NCBI GenBank assembly: GCA_000727475.1
Contig: KL647303.1
Coordinates: 1,241,449-1,305,448, forward strand
Length of the DNA stretch: 64,000 bases
DNA from: Sarcocystis neurona
Lineage: Eukaryota > Apicomplexa > Conoidasida > Eucoccidiorida > Sarcocystidae
Direction: 5' to 3'
Of this stretch, positions 24,301-36,300 are shown piece by piece. Position numbers and translations under genes: made by a program. How positions within the stretch are numbered: the stretch's first letter is position 1; each line of letters begins with the position of its first letter. Below the pieces are notes generated by a model. The model was given only the letters and a program-made list of their open reading frames with translations. It made no database searches and was not told where the DNA came from.

Positions 24301-27300
24301 CTTCCGGCGCTCCTGTCCCCCCCGCTACTGCCGTCGTTCCTGCTACTGGTCGCTGCCGATCTGGCGCTCCTGCTGCGGCACGACGCCCTCGCCGGGGGCC
24401 TGCTTCTACGCCGCTTCCTTCCACGCTGCTGCTGCCTCGCACTGTCGAAACCCGACTGCTGCTACCACTGCGCGGAGCCTGTGTGCTGCGGCCGCTGCCG
24501 CGCTGCTCTCGCCCTGCTCCTCCTCCCTCTCCTCCTCCTCCTCCTGCTCTTCCTCCTGGTGCTGTTGCTCCTGCTGCTGCTGCTCCTGCTTCTCCGGCGG
24601 ACCGGAGAGTGCTGGCACACGGCTCTCCTCCACGTGATTGGCCGTTGCTGCGGGCACTGCGTGGCCGTCCGGCCGCTGCTCCTCGCACTCCCTGCGCAGC
24701 AGAATACGCATGCAGACAAAGTGCACAGCCGTCCACATGCACACTGCGATATACGCAGAGCACTTCACGTGTACAGACACCGCGACAGGTACACGCACAG
24801 GCTGTCGACTGCGCGTCCTCTGCAAACATATGCTCCACTACCCTGCAGACGCGCGGATCCGGTCCGGTGTACATACACACGCAGAAAGGGATGCTGGTGT
24901 ACCTCCACCGCAGGAGCAAACGCACCAACCTGCAGTGAAATTCTGCGGTGCGTACACCTGGCCGGCAACCGCAGGATTCGGGCATACTCAACACGCAGAT
25001 GAGACGTGGTGTACGTCGACTGCACCTGTCAGCGTGACTTGCGAAGACGTTCTGGTGTACATACACCACAGCAGGCAATACAACATGTAGACGCGCCCTT
25101 ACATATATATACACACCGCAGGCGACCGTAATACAGCTATTGTGTACAGACCCCACAGCACGCGTAATGTTGCGGAGCGCCGACAGTTGTTCGCCAGGGG
25201 CTGCTGCGACAGCAGATGTCTCAGCACGTGTGCTGCGACACACATGAACTGGGCTGTACAGACACTGCAGAACCCTCAACAGACTGGCGCTTCGCCGGCG
25301 TGCAGCATCGGTGCCGTACACGTACACACACATTGCAGCTAACGTAGGCTACTGACACCGCCCACACAGGAAGGTTTACGATCGCATATCCCGCCGCAGA
25401 CGCATGCAGAAATAATTTCGTGTGCTGCAGTGCAAGCGCAGCAGCGCCAGTGTACGTACACTCTCCTGGCCAGTGTACGTACACCTCTGCTGTTACGGAT
25501 ACACCATACAGAGGCGAGGCAAAGCACTCAACAGGTAGTTCAGGAATGTCCCAGCGCACACATTCGCCGCTGCGGTGTGGTGTCACATACCTGTAGAATA
25601 CGCAGATTTTCCTTCCCACGCACGCGTGCACGCGTATATACATGCACATGTATTGCCTCACCCCAACACACATATAGAGGGAGAGACGAACGTTAACACA
25701 TACCCTGTAGGGACGACAGCAGCACAACAGATCTGCCCACGTGATGCAGCAGAAGCACAGCAACTCTTTAACAGCAACAGCAACACACACACTGCAGAAA
25801 GGAGTAGTAGTGTTCGCCGCTGCTGCTGCATTCCGCCAGCTGCGGCAAGAGACGCAACAGAAACGACAGCGGCAGGTGCACAGCAGCAGGGAGCTGCCAG
25901 CACGTGTCGCTGCTTGCTTTTGTGCTTACTCTGTTGGCTTCTCCGGCGTCTTGATCGGCAGCAGTTGAGTGGGCAGCGGCATCAACCATCTCAACGTCGA
26001 AATCTTCCTGCTGCTGCGCTGCAGTTTCCTGCTGCTGCAGATGCTGCTGTTCTGCTGCACCAGCACGCGTAGTTCCCACGCCGGCGCTCGGTTCCTGTGT
26101 GCGTGCACCTGCTGTTCCTCTTCCTTCGTCTTCTATTGGCGCTGTCGGCGCGGCTGTTCCGCTCGCTGTTGCTGCTGTTGTTGTCCCTTCTCCGGCCGCC
26201 GCCGTCGCGTCGCGTCCCTCCGCTGCTGCTGTGGTCACCGCTGCCACTGCCGCTGGGACTGCTGGGGGCGCCCCTGCTGCTGCCGCTGCTGCTGGTCCCC
26301 CCACTGCCGCCGTCCCGCCCACTGCTGCTGCGCCTCTACCTGTCGGCGGGGGAGTTGCTGCAGCAGGAGCAGGAGCTGCTGCAGCAGCACGGGCCACGGA
26401 GCTGTCCCCTCCTCGGCCACCGGAAGCTGCAGGACGCGGGGTGCGCTGCTGCTGCTGTTGCGGGCGGGGCCGCATGCGGGGAGGCACGGACACATCAAAG
26501 AGGTCCTCCTCCTCTTCTTCATCTTCGTCTTCTTCATCTTCGTCTTCATTCAACTGCGCTTCTTCCTCCCCATCCATGCTCATCAGTTCCATATCAAGGT
26601 CGCCTCTTTCCTGCAAATAAAACGCAGGAGCAGCAGCACCAACACCCGTTGCCCTCACCCGTGAAAGCTGAGCAGCAAGGCATCGCCACTGCTGCTGCTG
26701 CACGTGCGCGCAGTTTCAAGAAGAAAACTCATATACAACCAACCTTTCATCGCGCGTTTCCCCACACGCCTGTCTTCATTCTCAATTGCAGCACGAATGT
26801 ACACATTATATATATGTATACATATATGTACATACAGGTGTGTCCTTAGGAAGCGTTATATATATATATATATATATATGCACATATGTACACACGCATA
26901 TACATACATTCCGTAGCACGTATATAGGCGTGTCCATAGGAAGTATTACATATATACATATATATATATATATACATATATGTGCACATACGTGCACATG
27001 CACATACATACATTTCGTAACCCTGTGTGTATATGTATATATACATATATATATACACGAATATACTGTATATATATGTATACAGACATTCAACATGTGT
27101 CTACCCAAGTGAGCAATATATATATATACACGTGCGTAGACACGTATACATACATTCCGCAACTCTATACACATACATTTATAGTATACAGCCAGGTCCA
27201 AATGTGTGTCTACATGCGTGTGTGTGTGCATATATATATATATATGCACAGACGTATATTCTTGTATAAGGTAGTCGTCGGTCAAAGACTGCCACAGCAA

Positions 27301-30300
27301 CAGGCGTCTGCGTCTGGTGCAATATTATGTGGCCAGTGGCATGCAGCAACTGCTTGGTCCACGACACGGACGGGAGCCTCACACGTATGCGAGGCGCGTC
27401 GTCTTCGTCGTCGTCGTCCTCGCCGTCATCGTCGCTCTCTTCTGCATCTGCAGCAACTGCGGCAGCCTCTGCTGCAGCTCCGGCTGCTGCGATGAGTTCC
27501 TCTTCCTCTTCTTCGAGTTCGTGCGGCAGCAGCAGCGGTCCTCCGCCTGCACCTCCTGCTCCGCCTCCTTGTCCTCCTGCTGCTGCTGCTCCCGGGCCTC
27601 CTGCACCTCCTCCGCCTCCGGCGCCGCCTCCCAGTCCTCCGGCCGCTGCGGCCCCTGCCGCTGCTGCGCCTCCCACACCGCTTCCGCTGCGTCTGCGGCC
27701 CCGTCTCCGGCTGCCGCGGTGCATGCGTCGGCGTCTCGTGCCTCGTGTGTCCTCCATGTCTTCTTCCTCTTCTTCTTCTTCGTCTTCGTCGTCGTCGTCC
27801 TCGTCTTCGTCATGACTATCTCCCTCTTCTTCGTCTTCTTCATCTGCTCCAGGCCACAGCAGTCACAGCATGCACGAGCGCGGCGTCGATGCCCCACAAT
27901 AGCGCTCCACGGCACCGCACACACGCAGCCACCGAAGCCGCCGCAGCAGCAACCCCGGCAAGAGCAAGCACAGCAGCAGCAATCCCAGCAGCAGCAATCA
28001 CCGCACAGGCAGACGCAGCGGGAACAACGACCGACGCAGCCCTAAGAACAGCAGCACTCACAGCAGCACAGCACTGACGACAGCAGCCGTAGCAGCGGCA
28101 ACGCCGGAGGAGCACGTGCAGCCGCGGCAGCAGCCGCACAAGCAGCAATGACAGCAACCCGATGCGCAGCGACCACCGCGTTAACACGTAGCAGCAGCAG
28201 CAGGACCACACAGGACAGACTACCAGCAGTACAACCGCCAACAGCAATACCCCAGACCGGCAGCAGGGTCCGTCGCAGCGAAATACGCCTTCCCTTCCTC
28301 TTCCAGGATCGCATCCCTCAGCAGAACCAACAGCATCCGACACCTGCAGCAGTGCGGCAGAAACGCTGGACGGCAGCAACATTTCTGTCGCCTCGGCCCA
28401 TGCGAAGACAAGCAATGACCGGCAGGAGATACGACCGGCGCGCTGCATGAGCCTCGTAACATACACGCGGCTGCTGCTGCTACTTTCGTTGAACGAGACA
28501 CTCAAGATCCGCTGCGTAAACATTGCACTGCCGCTACTACGTTGTTGCATATTCTCCCCTGCTGCTCCAGCGGGTCGCTGCGGCTCCTCTATTGCGTTGA
28601 GCGACCTTTCTTCTCTACCAACGGTGCTGTCTCTGCTTTCGCAACTGCTGCTGCTGCTATTCCTGTTATGCGTGGGCTCTTGTTACTGGTCTGCGTGCTG
28701 CTCCATTTCGTCTCCCTCTCTGCGCAGCAGCTGTTTCTCTTCTCGTCCGCTGCCGTCGTCCCTTCAGCTGCTGTTGACGTCGCACGCTGCTGCAGTTGCT
28801 GCTCTGTCCCCTGCCGCAGACGCTCGACTTCCTGCTGGGGTCGCTGAAAACCGCTTTCTACCTGCTGCTGCAGCATCGCCGCCGCTCATCTTTCAACTGC
28901 TGCTGCTGCTGCGACGCTGTGCTGGGTGCAAGCCCACCGCTGTCCAGGTCGTCGTCGTCAGACTCGTCGTCAGACGCGTCGTCGGCTGTCAGCTCGGCCG
29001 TCATGACAACGTCCGCCTCGTCAAAACTCTCTTCTTCTTCATCTTCTTCTCCTTCTTCTTCCATGCCCTCGTCTTCCGCATCCTCCTCGCTTTCTTCGTC
29101 TTCTTCGTCGGCTGCTGCTGCCAGGGCGGCCTCTTCTTCTTCCTCTTCTTCTTCTTCTTCCTCTTCCTCCTCCTCCTCAAGCAGGTCTTCCTCTTCTTCA
29201 TCAGCAGGTTCGTCAGCGTCCTCTTCCTCCTCCTCCTCCTCGTCTTCTCCGTCCCCCACCCACTCCAGCCCTTCATCTTCCTCTTCTTCTTCTTCGTCTT
29301 CTTCTTCTTCTTCGAAGTCTGCGGCTGCCTCGCCGGCGCGTCTTCGACGTCGCCTGCTGCCGCTGCTGAGGCTGCTGCGGCTCCGAGTATACGCGCCTCC
29401 ACGTCCGCGCAGCAGCCTCCCCCAGCTGCTGCTCTCCTCCTCCTCTTCTTCTTCTCCTTCTCCTCCCAAATAGGCATCATCTTCTCCGAAGAAGAAGCCA
29501 CCACTGCCGTCCTCCCCTGCGGCCTCATCTTCGTCTTCTTCGTTTTCGAGCTGCTGCCGCAGCTGCCTTCGGCGTCGCCTGCGTCCACCATGCTGCAGTT
29601 CCGCTCCTCCACCTCCTCCTCTGCCTCCTGCTGCTGCGACTCCTGCCCCTCCTCCTGCTGCACGGCGTCGACTTCTTCCTGCTACTCCTCCTTCCAGAAC
29701 TCGTCTGCTGCTGCCGAAAATGCTGTGGTGCTGCTGCTGCTCTTCCTCCTCTTCGTCTTCTTCCTCTTCCTCCTCCTGCTGCTGCCGCTGCCAGTCGCTG
29801 CCCGCCAGCAGTGCTGCAGCACCAGCAGCTGCACCAGCAGCACCGCCTGCTGCATCAACTCCTTCTGCCGCTGCTTCCTCTACTGCGGCTTCGTCCTCCT
29901 CCTCTCCCTGCAGCTGCCGTCCCTGCTGCCCCCCTCGCAGCAACTTCTTGCGACGAACTGCCGCTGCTGCAGCGCCGCTCGCACTGCTGCTCCGCAGCTG
30001 CTGCTGCGTGTCCACCCCACAAACTCCCTCTAACACCTCGGGCGCCGTCAGCTGCACCAGGCAGCGAACAGCGACACTAGCAGCCCATGCTGCTTCCTCC
30101 GCATGCAGGTCCAACTGCAGCAAATACACCACCAGGCAATCGCGCAGCTGCTGGAGCGCGTCCCAGCTCTGTATTCCCCAGCTGTCGCACAAACTCCTGC
30201 TGCCGCCTGCCGCCGCTCCTCCCCCACGCGTGCTTCCGCCTGCACACCAGGCACGGCCACTTCCTCCTCCGCTGCCGCTGCTGTGGCTACGACTGCTGCC

Positions 30301-33300
30301 TCCCCGGCTCGCACCACTGCCGCTGGTGCTGTTATGACTCGAACCCTGGGGCAAGTTCCCACTGTTGCTGTTGCTGCTGTGGTTGCTGTTGCTGCTGCTG
30401 CTTCGGCTGCTGCTGCCCCCGCCGCTCCACATTCCTCGCGACCGCCTGGATGACTCGTCTTCATTTCCGTCTCCACTACTACCTGCGCTGCCGCCGCCGC
30501 TGCTGCCGCCACTGCCGCTGCCGCTGCTGCCGCCGCTGCCGCTGCTGCCTCCACTGCCGCTCTGGCTGCTGCCGCTCTGGCTGCTGCCGCTACTGCTGCC
30601 ACCGCCACTGCTGCCGCCGCCACTGTTGCCGCTGCTGCTGTTACCACTGCTGCTGTTGTTGTTCCCGCTGCTGCTGTTCCCGCTGCTGCCACTGCAGCTG
30701 CTGCTCCTGCTGCCGCTGTTGCCGTCACCACTGCCGCTGCTGCAGCCGCTGCTACTGCTGCAGCTGCTGCCGCTGTTACTGCTGTTACCACTGCCGCTGC
30801 CGCTGTTACTGCTGTTACCACTGCCGCTGCCGCTGTTACTGCTGTTACCACTGCCGCTGCCGCTGTTGTTGTTGCCACTGCCGCTGCCGTTGCTGTTGCC
30901 ACCACTGCTATTGCTGCCGCCTCCCCGGCCGCTGCTGTTGCTGCTGCCATTGCTGTTGCTGTTGCTGCTGCTATTCCTTGTCGGCGGCCCTTGCGAGGGA
31001 GCAGCGGAGCCCCCGCCTCCTCCATCTCTTTCATCACCTCTCCCTCCTCCGCCGCCACTGCCATCGTCGCTGCCTCTGCATCTGCCGTTGTTGCTGCTGT
31101 TGTGGTGTCGGTGCGAGGCAGCAGCAGCAGCACCGGGTGCACCCCCAGTCGCTGTTCCGCCGTCTTCGCCGTCGTGTGCGTGGTGCTTCGGCTGCTGCAA
31201 AGGCGCTGCTGCTGTTTCTGCTGCTGGCGCTGATCCTGCGCTGCTGCTCTCAGCTGGAGCAGCGCCCAGGGGCAGCAGCAGCGGGTGAGGAGGCAACTCT
31301 GCAGGCAGTGTAAGGAGTCTATACAGAAGCGAAGAAAGAGTATAGAACGCTGTTATCTGCGTATCTTCCGGGACGTCTTTAACATGCTGCACCAGCAGCA
31401 CATGTTCTTCTGTCACACTCTTCGCTGCTGCGGCAGCACCTCCGCGTCCTGCTGCTGCTGTTGCCGCGCCGCCACTTCCGCCCGAAGCCCCTCCCTGCGA
31501 ATAGCTGCTGCGTCGAGTTCCCTGCTGTTGCTGCTGTTGCTGCTTGGCTTTTGCGTTGGTGACGTGTGAGGCGGGGGGATTGTGAGTTGCTGTGTTACTG
31601 ATGACGGGTCTGGTGCTGGCAGCAGGCGGTGCGACGGCAGCCTGCGTCCCGAACGGCTCACCGGCAGCAGCGAGCTGCAGCAGCCGCAACTCCGGCTTCG
31701 CTGCAGCTGCTGCTGCAAGGGCGTAAAGGCCAGCACTGACACGCTGCATCAGCAGCCGGCGCATATCCATATCGCAGCAGGCCATCGCCACCAGCAGCTG
31801 CACGAGGTGATTCAACGTCGCCAAGGCAGTGCTGCTGCTGGCGCTGCTGCTGCCACCTATCGCTGCGCCTCCCCCCCATCCTGCTGCTGCATGTCGGCGC
31901 TGCTGCTGCTGCAGGGCAGCACTGTAAACGCATGCAGATCGGACGAAAGGAGGCAGCGTCAACGTCAGCACCCGGGGCAGCACTTCGAGCAGCAGCACGT
32001 CCAGAACAGACACCCCACACGCTTCGGCAGAAAACGAAGACGGAGACGGAGACGAAGACGAAGCAGCAGCATCAGGGAGCTGCTGGTCATGCATCACGGG
32101 GCCTGTCGCTGCGGCAGCAGTATCCGGAACCGCTGCCGCGGGTGGAAGGGGCGAAGCAGCAACTGCAGCAGAGAGACAGGGAGACACAGGAGCAGACGCA
32201 GCAGCACTACCAAAGCAGCTCTGCTGCTGCAGCGGCGAAGCTCCAGGCGAATCAAACAGCACGTCCTGGTCCGGTTGCTGCGGCTGCTGGTGTTGCTGCT
32301 GCAGCGGAGGAAGCGCCGCCCGGCAAACAGACGGGCGAGTGGTTGTCGGCAGATTTGCTGCCGCAGAGCGCTGCGGCAGCTGTCCTGCTGCACCCGCTGT
32401 TGCTACAGCACCGGCGGCACTTGCAGGCGAGGACGCGGTGAAGTGATGGTTGTGGTGGAGATGGTGGTGGTGTTGCTGCTGTTGCTGCAGCAGCAGCAGC
32501 GCTCGCATGTCTGCTGCTGTTGCACCGTGTTCGTCAGCAGCGGAAAGCAGTAAAGCGGGCGGACAGCAGCTACGGAAAGGCCACGGCGGAGGACCCTGCA
32601 TGTAGAGTCGCAACGGAAGCATGTTGCCTGCTCCTGGGGTCCCTCCTCCTACTGTCGAGCTGCAGCAGCAGCTGCTACTGTTTTTGATTTTGTGGCACGA
32701 GGCTGCTTCAGTCGCAGCACCACCGGAGAACACTCCATCAGCAAAAGCTGCCGCGCCTGCTGCTGTTGCTGTATTCGCTTCCATCCCCTTTGACGGCTGC
32801 TGTCGCTGCTGCTGCTGCTGCATCACTACCAGGCGCCCGGTGCCAGCCGTTCCCTCCCCCCCACCGGCTTTGCTGCTGGTACTGCCTCCTTTGTTTTGGT
32901 GCACGCTGCCGCTGCCTGAGTCTGCCGTCGGATGAATGCTCGCGGTGCTGCTGCTGGGCAGCTGCACGTGCTTCTGCGGGCTGCCTTTGAGAACTGCCGA
33001 GCCGGTGAGAACCAGTTTTGCTGGTACTGCCTGCTGCTGCTGCAGCAGAGGATAAGCTGCTGCTGCTCCCCCTCCCCCTGCTGCTGCTCCTCCAACCCCA
33101 ACGGCGCCCCCACCACGTGTCACTGCAGCAGCTGCAGCAGCCGAGCACATAGGCTTGGCCAGCAGCGGAAGTATCGACGGATACGAACTAATCAGCTGCA
33201 CCATCATATATAACAGGGAGTCGGCTGTTAGCGCATACGGATAGACTGGCCGTATCTCTGAGCCCCACGCCTTTCCCACTACTGCTGCCTCCAAATACCT

Positions 33301-36300
33301 GCTGCTGCTGTTGCTCCCGTTGCTGGTGCTGCTGCTGTTGCCGCTGCTGTTGCTGCTGCTGCTGCGGTCGAAGACGATGGCGTCGAGGACTCGCCACGCG
33401 CCTCCTGCTGCTGGCAAAAAACCCTCCGCACCGCTGCTGTTCGCTGCTCCTGCTGCTGGCTGTTGCTGCTGCAGCGGAGCGAAAAGACCGCGTGTGGTGC
33501 TTTCCAAGTTAAGCAGGAGCACCGCATGGTCTGCTAGGACCGCGACAACGGCTGCTGCAGCACTGGGCGCCTTCCTCGCCTGCTGCAGCAGCTTTTTCAC
33601 CCGCCGTTGCTGCATATTCTGCGCCGGGCGTTCCTGCTCCTCCAGCCACCGCAGCAACAGCACGGCATCCTCTTCTTCTTTCTCTGTTGCGGGAGCGGCC
33701 TCCGTGGTGCCTTCTCCTGCTTCTGTCCCGCTGCTGTTACTTCTGTCATCTGTCCCCACATGCTGCTGCTGTTGTTGCTGCAAGTAATACCCCAGTCCCT
33801 GCCATCCCTGTCGAAACCTATATCCACGCTTCGGTCCCACGTAGACGGGACTCGCAATGTAGCGCACCGCTGCTGCAGTACTCCCAGCCTCTCCTTCTTG
33901 TTCGCGACCAGCCGACGAGGGAGAAGATGTCGCAGCTGCTGCGCCGTCATGGCTCTCGCTGCCGCCGCTGCTGCCGGTGCCGCTGCCGCGTGCGGGTGCA
34001 GCTGCCTCGCTACTGGCATCCAACGAAACAGCAGCAGGTGCGTGCGCTGGATGTGCGCCGCGGCTGTTGCTGTCCGTTGCTGTTGTCGCTCCTGCGGGTG
34101 GTGCTCCTGCTGCTGCTGTCACGGCGCGCGAAGAGGAGCTGCTCTCGCTGCTCCTTCTCTGCTCCTCCTCCTCCCCTCCTCTCTGCTGCCGCTGGTGCGT
34201 CAAGTCACTGCTGCTGCTGCTGCCACTGGCGCTGCCACTGCTGCTGCCTTTCCGCTTGCCGGCCCCTCCTCCAACTGCGCCTGCTGCAGCTCCTGCTCCT
34301 TCAGAAGCAGCACCGGCACCACCACCGCGCGCCTGGTTCTGCTGCTGCTGCTGTTCGTGTTGCTGCGGTTTGTTGTTCGGCGGCTTCGCCCCTGCTGCTG
34401 CTGCTGCTGGCGCCTCTGTGGTACACACCTGGCAGCAGTACCGTAACACCTGCTCCACCAGCACCGGCGACCGCTGCACGTACGGCTGCACCGCTTCTAG
34501 CACCGCTTCAGCAGGCAGCAGCGCGTGCTGGACTGCAGCGTCATTCGGCGGCGGCACCCCATGCACCTGCAGCAGCAGCAGAACACGAGAGAAACGAAAA
34601 TTTACATGTACGTGATGTTCACGAAGATGTCTGGACACCCGCGACGTAGACACGAACAAATTTATTGTAGGCATGTCTATACATACATATGTGTACACAA
34701 TTCTGCCCATCTGTGTACACATGTACATATATATATAACATATATACACATATATGTGTATGGATAAATACATCCACATATCCAGAGATAGACGCCAGGA
34801 CCTTGGACGCACTGCCTCATCTATATACAAATAATCGCTATGGACACGTACGCCTGTCTAAACGTTTCCACCACGACGCTAGATAATCAGAGAGCATGCC
34901 GCTACGTACGCACGTGCATGCTGCTGGCGGCCGCCTGCTGGAGGCCTGCAGTGCTGTTCCTGCAGTGCTGCTGCTGTTTTGGCGCTGTTGCTGCTAAAGC
35001 AAATCCACGCTGCCGCTGCAGCAGCAATGTTGCTGTAGCTTACTCTTCTGTAAGCGCTTTGAACGGCTAGGCGCGCTCTGCGGAAAACAGCAGCAATTTC
35101 TCTTTCGAGGAAGGCGGCGAGCAGCGCGGGGTCTTCACAAAGAGAGGCGACGATCTGCTGCAGTAGCGGCAACAGGCCGTTGCACGCAGCTGTTCGGGCG
35201 ATACGCAGCAGCACGCCTAACCCCCCTCCCAACGTGCAGCACTTCCATTCTCCTGCTACTGCTGCATCTTCCTCCTCCTCTTCGTGCTGCTGCTGCTGCT
35301 TCAGAGACAGTTCGACGCTGCTTCCGAATAGGCTGCCTCTCCCACCGCCCCACACCTCTCCCTGCTGCTGGTCCTTCTCTTGCTGCTGCTGCTGCTCCTG
35401 TTCCTGCTCGTGCTGCTGCTGCTGCGCATGCTGCAGAGCCGCCGCAAGCGCTCGCGACGCAGTTACGTGCTCCCCTCTGCTTCTGCGCTGATGTCGCTGC
35501 TGTTGCTGCAGTTTTTTCGCACAGCTGCTGCTGCTTGCCGCAGCCAGCCTTAAAGCAGCAGGACACATTTTCGCTTTACTGCTGCTGCGGCTGCTGCTCG
35601 CTGCCGTGGCACTCAGGCGTTCACAGAGAGCGGCCGGGAATGAAAAGAAGCATGCGTAAGCAGCAGCCGTCATCCTCTGCCGGACTCTGCTGCTGTCGCG
35701 GCTGCTGTTGTTCTCTCTCCACTCGACTCCGGCAGCCGGCTCCTCCTTCTCCGTCCCTCCCTGGCCTCTCCGTCCTCCTGATGTTGCTGCTGCTGTCGCT
35801 GCTGCTGCTGCTGCCGTTGCTGCTGCTGTTGCTGCTGCAGCAACCTGTTGGCGAACAAGCAGCCCCTTGGTTTTGGGTGCGTGCAGCAGCAGATGCATCG
35901 CGTTGGAAGGAATTGCAGTGAGATGCTGCAGCAGCTGCAGCAGCGACAGTAGCACATCTGCGTCGATGCCCGGATACAATTCTACTAGGTCAAGCAGTGC
36001 GCCTACAAGCTGACGCTGCTCCTGTCCGGGGAGCACCAAGGTCGCCTTGCTGCTGCTGCTTTCTGCGTCGCTTGCTGCCTCCGCTTCGCCGCTTGCGTTG
36101 CTGCTGCTAGTGCTTCCTCGTCCAGGACTGCTGCCGCTTACTGCTGTTGCTGTGTCTGCTGTGGCAGCTGTCGCAGAAGAAGAAGACGCTGCTGCCGGCC
36201 GTTCCTGCAGCTGGTAGAGAGGCAGGAGGTCCTGTATGCAGAGCATCGCCGGAAGAAGGAACGGTGGGGGCCTTGCATCAGCCGGAATCGCTGTTAACTG

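Noticed and set aside
29001..29663. Lys/Arg-rich frame of 220 codons on the minus strand, like a nuclear basic protein
   Set aside because: It is the shifted frame of the GAA/GAG acidic stretch of exon 13 (GAAGAA read as AAGAAG). The acidic frame is in phase with neighbouring exons.
30087..31313. Cys-rich plus-strand frame of about 400 codons resembling a cysteine-rich surface protein
   Set aside because: TGC codons come from CTG/GCT repeat in the wrong frame on the antisense strand of exon 13; no signal peptide or spaced Cys pattern is present.
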